A stretch of DNA of 64,000 nt from Prochlorococcus sp. AG-402-M15 (GCA_003216615.1 QCIP01000005.1:1-64000), one strand, 5' to 3'; shown: positions 19,635 to 28,704, numbered from the stretch's first letter. A program made the numbers and translations. The notes: generated from the letters alone by a model not told the origin.

Positions 19635-19707
19635 GGGACCGACGGGATTCGAACCCGCAACTTCCGCCGTGACAGGGCGGTGCTCTAACCAGTTGAACTA
19701 CGGTCCC
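19635..19707 (-). tRNA. tRNA-Asp (GTC)
   Basis: The minus strand folds as a cloverleaf: acceptor GGGACCG pairs with CGGTCCC, D arm GTTC/GAGC, anticodon stem CCGCC/GGCGG around loop CTGTCAC with anticodon GTC, and T arm GCGGG-TTCGAAT-CCCGT. The length is 73 bases and CCA is not encoded. Confidence 0.96.
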
Positions 19708-19714
19708 AGAGTTT

Positions 19715-19736
19715 TATTCTAAATTTAATTAGAATA
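19715..19736. promoter_or_regulatory. Palindrome with possible -10 box upstream of tRNA-Asp
   Basis: TATTCTAA (19715-19722) and TTAGAATA (19729-19736) are perfect 8-bp inverted arms around a 6-base loop. On the minus strand the proximal arm reads TAGAAT, which ends eight bases before the tRNA 5' end and could serve as a -10 box. No matching -35 box is evident. The rest of the gap up to 19855 holds nothing I can name. Confidence 0.3.
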
Positions 19737-19855
19737 TCATTCTTAAAATTATCAGATCATAATACTTAATTAATGTTGTTGTAATAAAAAAAATTTAATA
19801 ATTTGAGGATTTAAAGAAATTGTTCGTTTTAGAGATGCCTTAACATTAAAAACTA

Positions 19856-20050
19856 TTATTTTTGTGGTCTAAAGCCAGCAGGCTCTATCAACCTCACTTG
19901 GTTACCTCTGGCGGTAAATTCTCTTCCTTGGTCACTTTGTACGACAACTCTTCCACCAGACTTAACTCTGATGACTCTTGCTCGAACCCATCCTAAAGCT
20001 GCTGATTCCAGGACTTTAACTACGTCCCCAGGTTGAAGATCTAACTCCAT
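19856..20050 (-). CDS. Small SH3-like conserved protein of unknown function (64 aa)
   Basis: The product starts MELDLQPGDVVKVLESAALGW and continues with alternating hydrophobic and basic residues (ARVIRVKSGGRVVVQSDQ), the pattern of a small beta-barrel such as an SH3-like or KOW-like domain, ending EPAGFRPQK. ATG 20050 is chosen because the longer frame to 20116 would run into tRNA-Trp. NdhS of the NDH-1 complex has a similar fold, but the sequence does not match well enough to call it. It lies between two tRNA genes on the same strand. Confidence 0.72.
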   Translation of the reverse strand: MELDLQPGDVVKVLESAALGWVRARVIRVKSGGRVVVQSDQGREFTARGNQVRLIEPAGFRPQK

Positions 20051-20087
20051 CTTATGAAAAAAATGATTTACATAATGTTGATTAAAC

Positions 20088-20159
20088 GCGTCGTGGAGGA
20101 CTTGAACCCCCGACATCAGGTTTTGGAGACCTGCGTTCTACCAACTGAACTAACGACGC
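20088..20159 (-). tRNA. tRNA-Trp (CCA)
   Basis: The minus strand folds as a cloverleaf: acceptor GCGTCGT pairs with ACGACGC, D arm GTTC/GAAC, anticodon stem CAGGT/ACCTG around CTCCAAA with anticodon CCA, and T arm GGGGG-TTCAAGT-CCTCC. The length is 72 bases. It sits between rplS and the small SH3-like gene, on the same strand as both. Confidence 0.95.
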
Positions 20160-20212
20160 ATTTAAATGATTATAGGCGCCTTTGTGACCAATAAGTTGAT
20201 TGATTTACAACT

Positions 20213-20683
20213 TTATCGATCAAAGCGTTGTTTGACGCGAGTAGCTTTTCCTACTCTATCTCTTAGATAGAATAATTTAGCTCTTCTTACTTTACCTCTA
20301 CGTTCAACTTTTAGAGAGGCAACTTGTGGACTATGTAGCATAAATACTCTTTCAACACCTATGCCTTGGAAAATTCTTCTAACTGTAATTGTTTGGTTAA
20401 GACCTCCATGTCTTTTTGCTATTACAACTCCTTCGTAGGGTTGAACTCTTTCTTTGTTACCCTCTGTAATTTTTACTCCAACTTTAACAGTGTCCCCAAC
20501 ATAAATTTCAGGTAATTCTTGTTTTAATTGCTCATTTTCAAATTCCTCAATAAGGTTAGAAAAACTAATAGTTTTTGTAGTTTCGGAAACCAAGTTTTTT
20601 TCTTCTTTTTCAACTGCCACATCTATTGATCCGTCAGCTTTAATAGCGGTTTCTAATTCATTTTTTTGTTTCTCTTTAGTCAT
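20213..20683 (-). CDS. rplS: 50S ribosomal protein L19 with N-terminal extension
   Basis: Protein at the 30S-50S interface of the ribosome. The core (from about residue 56: [13 protein letters not shown], then [15 protein letters not shown] and [13 protein letters not shown]) is standard L19 ending RVKQRFDR. At 156 residues it is about 40 longer than E. coli L19; the extra N-terminal part is acidic and low in structure ([18 protein letters not shown]). That extension is continuous in frame from ATG 20683 with no better internal start. tRNA-Trp follows downstream. Confidence 0.95.
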   Translation of the reverse strand: MTKEKQKNELETAIKADGSIDVAVEKEEKNLVSETTKTISFSNLIEEFENEQLKQELPEIYVGDTVKVGVKITEGNKERVQPYEGVVIAKRHGGLNQTITVRRIFQGIGVERVFMLHSPQVASLKVERRGKVRRAKLFYLRDRVGKATRVKQRFDR

Positions 20684-20715
20684 TTTGGTCTTTTATATCC
20701 TACAAGTTTTATATT

Positions 20716-21024
20716 TTAACCTTTTGACTCGCCTTTAGTAACCTTTTTAGTAAATGAAATTGTTTTTGAAAACATTTGAAATCCTGTTATGAGCATCCAT
20801 AAAACTCCAAGGGAATTCAAAAAAACATATATTAATTCTCCGTAATCTCCAAGCCATTCGCCCTCATGGAGGGACATTAACCAATGCACTTGATCTCTAG
20901 AGTAACCTAATAAATCTTTTGAAACCCTATAGAGAAGTCCAGTAATTGAAGATATAAGTAATGGAAGAAAAACCCAAGGCGCCAAAGCTTTATGAAATTG
21001 CCTAGAATTAGTAAAAAATTTCAT
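20716..21024 (-). CDS. Small PepSY-associated membrane protein
   Basis: A 102-residue protein with two membrane segments (about 14-32 and 66-86). The RQFHKALAPWVFLPLLISSITG start and the MSLHEGEW segment between the helices resemble the PepSY-TM fold, seen in membrane proteins linked to iron or redox functions. Only half of a typical four-helix PepSY protein is present. It lies 32 bases upstream of rplS on the same strand. The family call is moderate; the function is unknown. Confidence 0.7.
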   Translation of the reverse strand: MKFFTNSRQFHKALAPWVFLPLLISSITGLLYRVSKDLLGYSRDQVHWLMSLHEGEWLGDYGELIYVFLNSLGVLWMLITGFQMFSKTISFTKKVTKGESKG

Positions 21025-21115
21025 TCCTGTTTCCTTTTGTTATTGATAGATTTAAGATAGCCAAAACCATAATGGCTATTTTGATGATATTTACCTATTA
21101 CTATTATTTATTCCA

Positions 21116-21955
21116 ATGAAACATTTTGCAGATCTTTTATTAAATAAAAATAATTCCAAAAGTAATGATCAAGTTCCTTTTATACAAAGGAGAAGAGGAA
21201 TTGAAATAAAGTCTGCACGTGAAATTAATTTAATGAAAAAATCTAGCAGGATTGTTGCAACAGTCTTAAGGGAAATTAATGACTTAATTAAACCTGGAAT
21301 GAGCACAAAGGATTTAGATGATTTTGCTGAAAAGAGGATAAAAAGCTTTGGAGCTGTGCCAAGCTTTAAGGGCTATCATGGTTTCCCTTCTAGTATTTGT
21401 TCTAGTATTAATAATGAGGTTGTCCACGGGATACCAAATAAAAATAAAATAATAAAGAATGGTGACTTAGTTAAAATTGATACAGGAGCATATTTAGATG
21501 GCTTCCATGGAGACAGTTGCATATCAATTAGTGTAGGAGAAGTTAGTTCAAAGGCTCAAAAACTTAGTGATGTAGCATATAAAGCATTGTATGCGGGGCT
21601 TTCGAAAATTAAGGCAGGTAATACACTTCTTGATGTCGCTGGGGAAATTGAAGATATTGTTATAAAAAATGGCTTTAGTGTTGTTGAAGATTATACAGGC
21701 CATGGAGTTGGAAGAAATCTTCACGAAGAACCATCAGTATTTAATTTTCGGAACAATGAATTACCCAATGTCGTTCTCCGTGAAGGAATGACATTAGCTG
21801 TAGAACCAATTGTTAATGAGGGGACTAAATTTTGTAAAACACTAAATGATAGATGGACCGTGATAACAAAAGATGGAAAATTATCAGCGCAATGGGAACA
21901 TACAATAGTTGTTTTAAAAGATGGTATCGAAATATTAACAGATAGAGATTTCTAG
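21116..21955 (+). CDS. map: Methionine aminopeptidase, type I
   Basis: Removes the initiator Met from nascent proteins, using two metal ions. The metal ligands are visible in order: DTGAYLDGFHGDSC (two Asp), GHGVGRNLHEEP (His), VEPIVNEG (Glu) and WEHTIVV (Glu). The protein is 279 residues, with an N-terminal extension of about 35 residues before the KSAREINLMKKSSRI helix, where short bacterial enzymes begin. No zinc-finger cysteines are seen in the extension. It ends three bases before the convergent dehydrogenase gene. Confidence 0.95.
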   Translation: MKHFADLLLNKNNSKSNDQVPFIQRRRGIEIKSAREINLMKKSSRIVATVLREINDLIKPGMSTKDLDDFAEKRIKSFGAVPSFKGYHGFPSSICSSINNEVVHGIPNKNKIIKNGDLVKIDTGAYLDGFHGDSCISISVGEVSSKAQKLSDVAYKALYAGLSKIKAGNTLLDVAGEIEDIVIKNGFSVVEDYTGHGVGRNLHEEPSVFNFRNNELPNVVLREGMTLAVEPIVNEGTKFCKTLNDRWTVITKDGKLSAQWEHTIVVLKDGIEILTDRDF

Positions 21956-21958
21956 AAA

Positions 21959-22678
21959 CTATGACTTGTACTTATAGATAATTTGGCAATATAAAAAATT
22001 AAAAAATTCTTTAAGCGGGAAAAGTAGATAGGTTAAAGGGTTTGGACTAATTATTATTAAATAACTTTTTGATATTGCTAAATCATAAATCTTTTTAGAT
22101 ACGAATTTGGGACCCATAATTCCAATAGGGTTCAGTTTTGATTTGAAAGGACCTAAGATGATTTTTTTAATAATAAATTTTTTCTTAATATCTTTGTCCA
22201 GGAGATTTTTTTTGAAAGAAACTAATTGACCAATAAGAGATTTACTTATCTCATATGAAGGATTAAGCGCTGGCAATATTTCTGCTTCAGATGTATTTAT
22301 CCAAATCTCTTTTTTTATTGATAACTCATTATTCCGGGCAATATCTTCAAATAAATTTAAAAATTTGAATTTGCTTAATGCATTTATTTCTATTGAATTT
22401 TCATAATTGATGTTTTCTCTACTCAAGTTATAAATCCCGTGGTTCAAAATTAAAATATCTATTTTTTTTAAATGCTTTTTTAAGGTCGATTCTTTTCCAC
22501 ATTCCCATTTAATCCATTCATTGGGAGATTCGAGATTTACCTCAGAATTAGTTTTACTATGAGTAAATCCAATTACTTTATATCCTTTTTGACGAAACAA
22601 CTTTGTTAGTTCTTTCCCTAGTGCTCCTGAAGCTCCAGTAATTCCTACAGTTTTTTCATTTTTGATTGAATTTATCAT
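21959..22678 (-). CDS. Short-chain dehydrogenase/reductase family protein
   Basis: A 239-residue Rossmann protein with the cofactor loop TGASGALG (14-21) and a candidate catalytic set Ser130, Tyr142 and Lys146 (YEISK). The NNAG motif is changed to NHGIY (79-83). The C-terminus is hydrophobic and basic (YLLFPLKEFFNFLYCQIIYKYKS), which suggests membrane association. Substrate is unknown; related cyanobacterial proteins have been annotated as sterol-desaturase/dehydrogenase fusions, but no desaturase part exists here. It is divergent from the BioD/DRTGG gene across a 153-base gap with inverted repeats. Confidence 0.8.
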   Translation of the reverse strand: MINSIKNEKTVGITGASGALGKELTKLFRQKGYKVIGFTHSKTNSEVNLESPNEWIKWECGKESTLKKHLKKIDILILNHGIYNLSRENINYENSIEINALSKFKFLNLFEDIARNNELSIKKEIWINTSEAEILPALNPSYEISKSLIGQLVSFKKNLLDKDIKKKFIIKKIILGPFKSKLNPIGIMGPKFVSKKIYDLAISKSYLIIISPNPLTYLLFPLKEFFNFLYCQIIYKYKS

Positions 22679-22704
22679 TTTGTTTGATTTTGATGAAATA
22701 CCTG

Positions 22705-22785
22705 AGAACTAAAATAAATTTGCCCAAAAAAAATATTTATTTGTTTATTTGATTAAAGCTCAAAAATAAATATTTGTTTAGTTCT
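22705..22785. repeat. Nested inverted repeat in a divergent promoter region
   Basis: Outer arms AGAACTAAA (22705-22713) and TTTAGTTCT (22777-22785) match perfectly, as do inner arms AAATATTTATT (22731-22741) and AATAAATATTT (22765-22775). The arms are separated by 17 bases on the left but 1 base on the right, so the right side looks like a compact copy of the left. It lies between two divergent genes and could be an operator, a folded leader or a remnant of an inverted duplication. Confidence 0.55.
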
Positions 22786-22831
22786 GAAAAAAATATTATC
22801 TTGAACCTATGGATAAATAACTTTATTAATT

Positions 22832-23941
22832 ATGAGCGATATATTATTAATTGGTTCCTGTGAGCCATTTAGTGGTAAGTCTGCACTGGTACTTGGGATA
22901 GCAAAAAGACTTTTACAGGATAAGAAACAAGTACGTATTGGTAAACCATTAGCAACATGTATCGAACTTACTAATCTCCCTTCAATGTCTTATGAAGGAT
23001 TAATAGATGATGACGTTAAGTTTATTGGATCTACATTAAATTTAGAAGAGGATAATTTAATTTCTTCAGTAGGATTATTGGATAATATATCAGCTGAAAA
23101 AAGAATATTTAATAAAGATTTACTTCCAGGAAAAGGTTTTGATCAAATTCAGGGATTGGTTAATGATGATTTTGAAGGTTTAAATATTCTAGAAGCCGCT
23201 GGAAGTCTGCATGAAGGAATGATTTATGGTTTAAGTCTTCCACAATTAGCTGAAAGTTTAGATGCGAAAGTCTTAATTGTTAATTTATGGGAAGATTGTA
23301 AAAGCGTGGATGCATTACTTTATGCGAAAAAACAATTAGGAGACCGTTTGGCTGGAGTAGTATTAAATGCAGTTATGCCACAAGAAGTAGAAAAAGTTAA
23401 AAATGAAATAATACCTTCTCTTAAAGATCTGAATATTGAAGTTTTTGGGGCTATGCCTAAATCACCACTGCTGAGAAGTGTCACCGTAGGTGAGCTTGTA
23501 AGGAGATTAGATGCCCAAGTAATTTGTTGTCCTGAAAAAGATCAATTACTTGTTGAGACATTAAGTATTGGTGCAATGGGGGTGAATTCTGCAATGGAAT
23601 TTTTTAGAAGAAGACGGAATATGGCTGTAGTTACTGGAGCTGATAGAACCGATATTCAACTTGCGGCTTTAGAAGCTTCGACTCAATGCCTTATTTTAAC
23701 AGGTTTGGGAGAACCTCTATCACAATTGATTCATAGAGCTGAGGAATTGGAGGTGCCAATATTAAAAGTAGAATTAGATACTCTTGCTTCCGTAGAAATT
23801 ATTGAACAAGCTTTTGGTCATGTTAGATTACATGAATCAATTAAAGCTTCTTATGCTTTTCAATTAGTTCAGGAGAATGTAAATCTAAAAAGAATTCTCG
23901 AAAAGATAGATTTTCCCTGCAATTTTTCAGATAAATGCTAA
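22832..23941 (+). CDS. BioD-like P-loop protein with DRTGG domain
   Basis: A 369-residue protein with an N-terminal P-loop GSCEPFSGKSALVLGIAKRL-type start (residues 8-26, given here in part) similar to dethiobiotin synthetase and the N-terminal part of long phosphotransacetylases, followed by a DRTGG-type domain from about residue 215 (PLLRSVTVGELVRRL, VVTGADRTDIQLAALEAST). There is no catalytic phosphotransacetylase domain. These proteins are often labelled phosphotransacetylase family, but an enzyme activity is not shown. A partner SLOG-like gene starts 25 bases downstream. Confidence 0.82.
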   Translation: MSDILLIGSCEPFSGKSALVLGIAKRLLQDKKQVRIGKPLATCIELTNLPSMSYEGLIDDDVKFIGSTLNLEEDNLISSVGLLDNISAEKRIFNKDLLPGKGFDQIQGLVNDDFEGLNILEAAGSLHEGMIYGLSLPQLAESLDAKVLIVNLWEDCKSVDALLYAKKQLGDRLAGVVLNAVMPQEVEKVKNEIIPSLKDLNIEVFGAMPKSPLLRSVTVGELVRRLDAQVICCPEKDQLLVETLSIGAMGVNSAMEFFRRRRNMAVVTGADRTDIQLAALEASTQCLILTGLGEPLSQLIHRAEELEVPILKVELDTLASVEIIEQAFGHVRLHESIKASYAFQLVQENVNLKRILEKIDFPCNFSDKC

Positions 23942-23966
23942 TTTCAAATATAGGAACAATATTATT

Positions 23967-24479
23967 TTGAGTCGCTCTTTAGATTTACCAGCAACAGAAG
24001 GCGTTGATGTCCTAGCTCAAGAACTTGCCAAACTCCAAGATAATGGAAAAAGAAGGATCGCTTTTTTGGGGAGTAGACATGTACCAGTTGTGGACATCCA
24101 CTTGATTGAGTTGATAGCAAGGTCTTTAGCAGAGGAAGGGCATAATATCCTTACATCTGGATCTCAAGGAGTCAATGCAGCTGTTATTCGAGCTGTGTTA
24201 GACATTGATCCATCATTATTGACTGTGTTATTACCACAAAGCCTTGATAGACAAATACCCGAAATAAAAGACCAACTTGAGAGAGTTATGCATTTGGTTG
24301 AAAAAAGTGAAAATGATGAATTGCCTTTGCCACTTGCAAGTAGTCTTTGTAATCAAGAAATTATTAATAGGTGTGATCAATTAATATGTTTTGCTTTTCA
24401 CGATAGTGAAACCTTACTAAATAGTTGTAGATGTGCTGAAGAAATGGGGAAAATGGTTAGTTTATTGTTTTTTGATTAA
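23967..24479 (+). CDS. SLOG/DprA-like Rossmann nucleotide-binding protein
   Basis: A 170-residue protein with RRIAFLGSRHVPVVD followed by EEGHNILTSGSQGVNAAVIRAVL, the pattern of the SLOG superfamily, which includes DprA and LOG proteins, with the GSR and SGSQG loops placed to bind a nucleotide or sugar phosphate. It is much shorter than DprA and has no DNA-binding extension, so a DNA role is unlikely. The start is TTG 23967; no ATG is near the conserved start. Tight spacing after the BioD/DRTGG gene suggests one operon and a shared task. Confidence 0.78.
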   Translation: MSRSLDLPATEGVDVLAQELAKLQDNGKRRIAFLGSRHVPVVDIHLIELIARSLAEEGHNILTSGSQGVNAAVIRAVLDIDPSLLTVLLPQSLDRQIPEIKDQLERVMHLVEKSENDELPLPLASSLCNQEIINRCDQLICFAFHDSETLLNSCRCAEEMGKMVSLLFFD

Positions 24480-24544
24480 ATAAATCGATTTTCTCCTTTT
24501 CTAGAGATGATTTATGCTAATAATATTTAGCGTTAAAATTTGCA

Positions 24545-25042
24545 ATGGCAGAAAGTTTTTCATTTGATGTGGTTTCTGATTTTGAGAGACAGGAATTAGT
24601 CAACTCTTTGGATCAAGTAAAAAGGGAAATTTCTCAGCGTTACGATCTGAAAGGCACAGATACAGCAGTTGATTTAGATAAAGAAAATATTTTTATAACT
24701 ACTAATAGTGAACTAACCTTAAATGCTGTTAATGACATAATTAGACAAAAAGCGATAAAAAGAAAATTATCTTTAAAAATTTTCGACTATGGAGATATTG
24801 AAATAGTGAGTGGTAATAAAGTGAAACAGACAATTTTATTAAAACAAGGAATTAAGCAAGAAATAGCAAAAAAAATTAGTAAAAATATTAGAGATCAAAT
24901 AAAAAAAATTAATGTCAGCATTAATGGAGAGACTCTCAGAGTCTCGAGTAAGAGCAAAAATGATCTTCAATTAGCAATTAGGCTTGTTAATGAGTTGGAA
25001 GAGTCTTTGAATATCCCTCTAAAAGCTAATAACTTTAGATAA
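24545..25042 (+). CDS. YajQ-family nucleotide-binding protein
   Basis: A 165-residue cytoplasmic protein of the YajQ family, starting SFSFDVVSDFERQELVNSLDQ-like after MAE (quoted in part) and holding ISQRYDLKGTDTAVDL and the C-terminal GETLRVSSKSKNDLQ segment. Members bind GTP, ATP or cyclic di-GMP in some bacteria; the ligand here is unknown. The gene starts 65 bases after the SLOG gene, in the same direction. The sequence matches the family over its full length. Confidence 0.92.
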   Translation: MAESFSFDVVSDFERQELVNSLDQVKREISQRYDLKGTDTAVDLDKENIFITTNSELTLNAVNDIIRQKAIKRKLSLKIFDYGDIEIVSGNKVKQTILLKQGIKQEIAKKISKNIRDQIKKINVSINGETLRVSSKSKNDLQLAIRLVNELEESLNIPLKANNFR

Positions 25043-25071
25043 AATTAATCTATGAGACTATTTTTAAAAAT

Positions 25072-25278
25072 ATGGCAGATTATTCAGAATCTCTTATTAA
25101 ATCATTGATAAAAAAAGTTAAAGAATATCCTCGTTTTTCAAAGGAAGAAATAGAGAAATTCTGTTGGATGGCGGTGCATCAGCATAAGCATGGTGTGTTG
25201 CCCTCTGAATATGATATAAGGGAGATAGATGAGGATCTTTATTTAAAACTTTTGGAAGAATTTAAATCAAAAATATAG
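25072..25278 (+). CDS. Small soluble protein of unknown function (68 aa)
   Basis: Starts at ATG 25072, 29 bases after the YajQ gene, and is probably in the same transcript. The product is helical and charged, with no membrane segment: MADYSESLIKSLIKKVKEYP, then FCWMAVHQHKHGVLPSEYD and a Leu/Lys-rich tail. The HQHKH cluster might bind metal. I cannot assign a family. Codon use matches its neighbours and an AT-rich hairpin follows its stop, which support a real gene. Confidence 0.68.
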   Translation: MADYSESLIKSLIKKVKEYPRFSKEEIEKFCWMAVHQHKHGVLPSEYDIREIDEDLYLKLLEEFKSKI

Positions 25279-25300
25279 TAAATAATATCTATATTTTTTT
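25269..25300 (+). terminator. AT-rich hairpin followed by T-run
   Basis: AAAAATATAG (25269-25278) pairs perfectly with CTATATTTTT (25289-25298) around a 10-base loop and runs into further Ts. It contains the stop codon of the 68-residue gene. The stem is almost all A-T, so its strength as an intrinsic terminator is doubtful. Confidence 0.35.
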
Positions 25301-25389
25301 ACAATTATTAAAAAAATATTTTAATTAAATGCCTTATTAATGCACTAATTAATTAGAATAAATATGATTAATTAAAAGAAAAAAAATTA

Positions 25390-26193
25390 ATGTCAACATC
25401 CTTTAAAAATGTCACTCCAACTGGTCCTGGCGGGACTACAACTTTATTGATTGTATTATCTTTTACTGGTTTTCTTTTACTTACCCAAGCTCTCTTTGTT
25501 GTTCCCTCTGGACAGGTTGCAGTAGTAACAACGTTAGGTAAGGTAAGTGGCCCCTCTAGGAGAGCTGGTTTAAACTTTAAACTCCCATTTATTCAGTCTG
25601 TATATCCATTCGATATCAAAACTCAAGTTCAACCTGAAAAATTTGAAACTTTAACTAAAGATCTACAGGTTATTAGGGCTACAGCTACTGTCAAGTATTC
25701 AGTAAAGCCTAATGAAGCTGGAAGAATTTTTGCCACAATCGCAAGCAGAAATAGCGATGTTTATCAAAAAATAGTACAGCCTTCCTTGCTCAAAGCCCTT
25801 AAATCAGTCTTTTCGCAATATGAGCTTGAGACAATTGCAACAGAATTTGCTGTTATCTCTGAAAAAGTAGGAGATACTGTTGCAAAAGAACTCAATTCAT
25901 TCGACTATGTTGATGTTAAAAGTTTAGATCTAACTGGATTGGAGATTGCTGAAGAATATAGAGCAGCTATTGAACAAAAGCAAATAGCGGGCCAGCAATT
26001 ATTGAGAGCAAAAACAGAAGTGGAAATTGCTGAACAAGAAGCGCTTAGATATGAAACATTAAACAGAAGTCTTGACGACCAAGTACTTTTCAAATTATTT
26101 CTCGACAAATGGGATGGTAGTACACAGGTTGTTCCAGGCCTACCAGGATCTGAAGGAGGCAGTCCCCCGGTAATAGTTGGTGGCAGAAAATAA
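25390..26193 (+). CDS. Prohibitin-family (SPFH/Band 7) membrane protein
   Basis: A 267-residue protein with one N-terminal membrane helix (about 18-38, LLIVLSFTGFLLLTQALFVV) followed by the SPFH domain: VPSGQVAVVTTLGKVSGPS, FKLPFIQSVYPFDIK, and a long amphipathic C-terminal helix rich in Glu and Ala (AEEYRAAIEQKQIAGQQ). Prohibitins form large ring assemblies that organise membrane proteins and control FtsH proteolysis; in cyanobacteria such proteins sit in thylakoid or plasma membrane. The tail is Gly-Ser-Pro rich. It is preceded by a 111-base AT-rich gap. Confidence 0.9.
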   Translation: MSTSFKNVTPTGPGGTTTLLIVLSFTGFLLLTQALFVVPSGQVAVVTTLGKVSGPSRRAGLNFKLPFIQSVYPFDIKTQVQPEKFETLTKDLQVIRATATVKYSVKPNEAGRIFATIASRNSDVYQKIVQPSLLKALKSVFSQYELETIATEFAVISEKVGDTVAKELNSFDYVDVKSLDLTGLEIAEEYRAAIEQKQIAGQQLLRAKTEVEIAEQEALRYETLNRSLDDQVLFKLFLDKWDGSTQVVPGLPGSEGGSPPVIVGGRK

Positions 26194-26259
26194 TTAAAAT
26201 TTAATTTTTACTAAATACAAAAAATTTATTTGTAATTTTCTTTCAAGAAATTTAATAAA

Positions 26260-27561
26260 TCAGCCTTTTATAGCGTTAAATGATTGATCGAATGCCTCTA
26301 TAGTTTTATCAATTTCTTCTTCATTGTGAGCCAGTGATGTAAATCCAGCTTCAAAAGGACTTGGAGCTAGGTAAATTCCTCTTTGAAGCATCTCCCTATG
26401 CAACTTACCAAAAAGTGCAGCATCATTTGTTTTCGCTTCATCAAAGTTCCTAACCGGCCCATCACATAAGAAAAATCCAAACATAGCACTAACATTTCCA
26501 CCATTAATAGCTAAACCATTATTTTCTGCAGACTGTATAATTCCTTCAATTAATCTGGAAGTTGTTGCTTCTAATTTCTCGTAAGTACCTTCTTGTTTGA
26601 GTAGCTCAAGAGTTTTTATTCCAGCAGTCATTGCGAGTGGGTTTCCACTCAAAGTACCTGCCTGGTAGACAGGTCCAGAAGGAGCTATCATTGACATTAT
26701 TTCTTTCTTCCCTCCATAAGCTCCAACGGGTAATCCTCCACCAATAACTTTCCCAAGTGTGGTTAAGTCAGGTGTAACCCCAAATTTTTCTTGAGCACCT
26801 CCATAACTTATTCTAAACCCAGTCATTACTTCATCAAAAACTAATAACGATCCGTTTTCAGTGGTTAATTCTCTTAATCCTTCTAAGAATCCGGGTTCAG
26901 GCGTAATAAATCCCGCGTTTCCAACAATAGGTTCAAGAATGACCCCCGATATTGCATCTGGATTTTCAGAAAATAATTTTTTTACAGCTTCAAGATCATT
27001 GTATGGAGCAGTAAGTGTATTGGCAGTTGTTGTTCGTGGAACCCCTGGAGAATCTGGTAGTCCCAAAGTGGCTACACCTGATCCGGCTTTAACCAAAAAC
27101 ATATCTGCATGCCCATGATAGCAACCGTCAAATTTAATAACTTTATCTCTTCCAGTGAATGCTCTCATAAGCCTTAAAACAGCCATACAGGCTTCAGTTC
27201 CACTATTCACAAATCTGACCATTTCTACAGATGGGACAGCATCTATCACCATCTCAGCAAGTTTGTTCTCTAAAACACATGGAGCTCCAAAGCTGGTACC
27301 TTTCTCAATTGCTTCTTGTAATGCAGTGGTAACTTCAGGGTGCGCATGTCCACATATAGCTGGCCCCCAACTACCTATATAGTCAATATATCTATTTCCA
27401 TCTATATCCCACGCAAAGGGACCTTTTACTCTATCAAAAACAATTGGCTGTCCTCCTACAGACTTAAATGCTCTAACTGGAGAACTAACTCCTCCGGGCA
27501 TTAATTCTTGGGCGGCGGAGAAAATTTCTTCTGATTGGGTGCAATTTAATATGTCAGTCAC
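26260..27561 (-). CDS. hemL: Glutamate-1-semialdehyde 2,1-aminomutase
   Basis: PLP enzyme that converts glutamate 1-semialdehyde to 5-aminolevulinate, the committed precursor of chlorophyll, heme and corrin. At 433 residues it has family length. Key segments are [59 protein letters not shown] and the PLP-lysine region [18 protein letters not shown] (Lys at about residue 272). The start is GTG 27561. The 226-base region upstream to xth holds no gene that I can see and a 13-base T-run at 27772-27784. Confidence 0.97.
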   Translation of the reverse strand: MTDILNCTQSEEIFSAAQELMPGGVSSPVRAFKSVGGQPIVFDRVKGPFAWDIDGNRYIDYIGSWGPAICGHAHPEVTTALQEAIEKGTSFGAPCVLENKLAEMVIDAVPSVEMVRFVNSGTEACMAVLRLMRAFTGRDKVIKFDGCYHGHADMFLVKAGSGVATLGLPDSPGVPRTTTANTLTAPYNDLEAVKKLFSENPDAISGVILEPIVGNAGFITPEPGFLEGLRELTTENGSLLVFDEVMTGFRISYGGAQEKFGVTPDLTTLGKVIGGGLPVGAYGGKKEIMSMIAPSGPVYQAGTLSGNPLAMTAGIKTLELLKQEGTYEKLEATTSRLIEGIIQSAENNGLAINGGNVSAMFGFFLCDGPVRNFDEAKTNDAALFGKLHREMLQRGIYLAPSPFEAGFTSLAHNEEEIDKTIEAFDQSFNAIKG

Positions 27562-27787
27562 AATTTAACTAAATGAAGCTTAGAGAAAAATCTTTTCATG
27601 TTCTAAATTAGAAATAAGTTAAAATTTTGTCAATTAGAATGAAATTCTACATTATGATATTTTTTTTAAGATAGTTTGGATTGTAAATTATTAATTTTTT
27701 GGAAATCATGATACAAATCAAAATTTTTCAAGATATCTCTTTATTTATAAGCGTTTTCAGGATTTAAATAATTTTTTTTTTTTTAAT

Positions 27788-28633
27788 TTATATTTCGAAA
27801 AAATTATCCTCATCCCCAAAAAAATCTACATTTATATCATTTAAGTTGAGATCTATCATTACTGGGGCATGATCACTTGGGCGTGAATTTGCTCTAAGTG
27901 AGCTGTCTATCACACAACTTTTCAGTTTTGATGAAAGTTCTTTACTGATGTAGATATGGTCTATTCTCCAACCTTTATTTAATTCATATGCGTTATTACG
28001 GTAATCCCACCAACTCCAATGACCAGTATTTTTTTCAAAAATCCTGAAAGAATCTATTAATCTTTCTTTTAGAACATTATTTAGTGCATTTCTCTCTATC
28101 TCAGATGCCATTATTTCTCCTTCATATTTCTTTGGATCATGAATGTCTAAATTAGATGGAGCAACATTAAAATCACCCATAAGACAAATCAACTCTCTTT
28201 TTTTTTCTTGCTCATCCAAAAAAGAAGCTAAACAATTTAACCAATTAATTTTGTATACGAACTTATCGGATTCTAGTGAAGATCCATTAGGTACATAGAC
28301 ATTTATGATTTTAATACCATTAATCTCAGCTGAAATTACTCTTTTTTGATCTAGGAAAATTTCGATATCCTCATCAGATTCCTTACAAGCGTAGAATCCT
28401 TTTTTAACATTTTTGGCTTTTATTTTTGAAATAATAGCAACTCCGTTGTATGACTTTTGTCCGTATACCTCTACTGAGTATCCTAATTTTTCGAAAGGTT
28501 CAACAGGGAAACATTCATCTATCACTTTTGTTTCTTGCAAACATAGAATATCTGGATTTACTTGATTTATCCAATCTATTGTTTGTGTAAGTCTGGTTCT
28601 TATAGAGTTAACATTCCAAGTTGCTATTAACAA
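27788..28633 (-). CDS. xth: Exodeoxyribonuclease III (AP endonuclease)
   Basis: DNA repair nuclease that cuts at abasic sites and removes 3' blocks. The 281-residue protein shows IATWNVNSIRTRL, LCLQETKV (metal-binding Glu), the YVPNG segment, MGDFNVAP (Asp and Asn), and the C-terminal HIYISKEL and SDHAPVMIDL (catalytic His). The sequence ends with an acidic tail. The start is TTG 28633, because the conserved ATWNVNS begins at residue 4. Confidence 0.95.
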   Translation of the reverse strand: MLIATWNVNSIRTRLTQTIDWINQVNPDILCLQETKVIDECFPVEPFEKLGYSVEVYGQKSYNGVAIISKIKAKNVKKGFYACKESDEDIEIFLDQKRVISAEINGIKIINVYVPNGSSLESDKFVYKINWLNCLASFLDEQEKKRELICLMGDFNVAPSNLDIHDPKKYEGEIMASEIERNALNNVLKERLIDSFRIFEKNTGHWSWWDYRNNAYELNKGWRIDHIYISKELSSKLKSCVIDSSLRANSRPSDHAPVMIDLNLNDINVDFFGDEDNFFEI

Positions 28634-28704
28634 ATTTCTACCAAATTATGTAAAATTAAGTTAGCAAAAAATTTTGGCGTTAAAGTATTTTGAAATTAAA
28701 TAAA

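Noticed and set aside
20051-20116. N-terminal extension of the small SH3-like gene to 20116
   Set aside because: It would run into tRNA-Trp (20088-20159), and its residues do not look like the rest of the protein; ATG 20050 is kept.
27772-27784. Run of 13 T between hemL and xth
   Set aside because: No stem precedes it on the strand where a T-run would act as a terminator.
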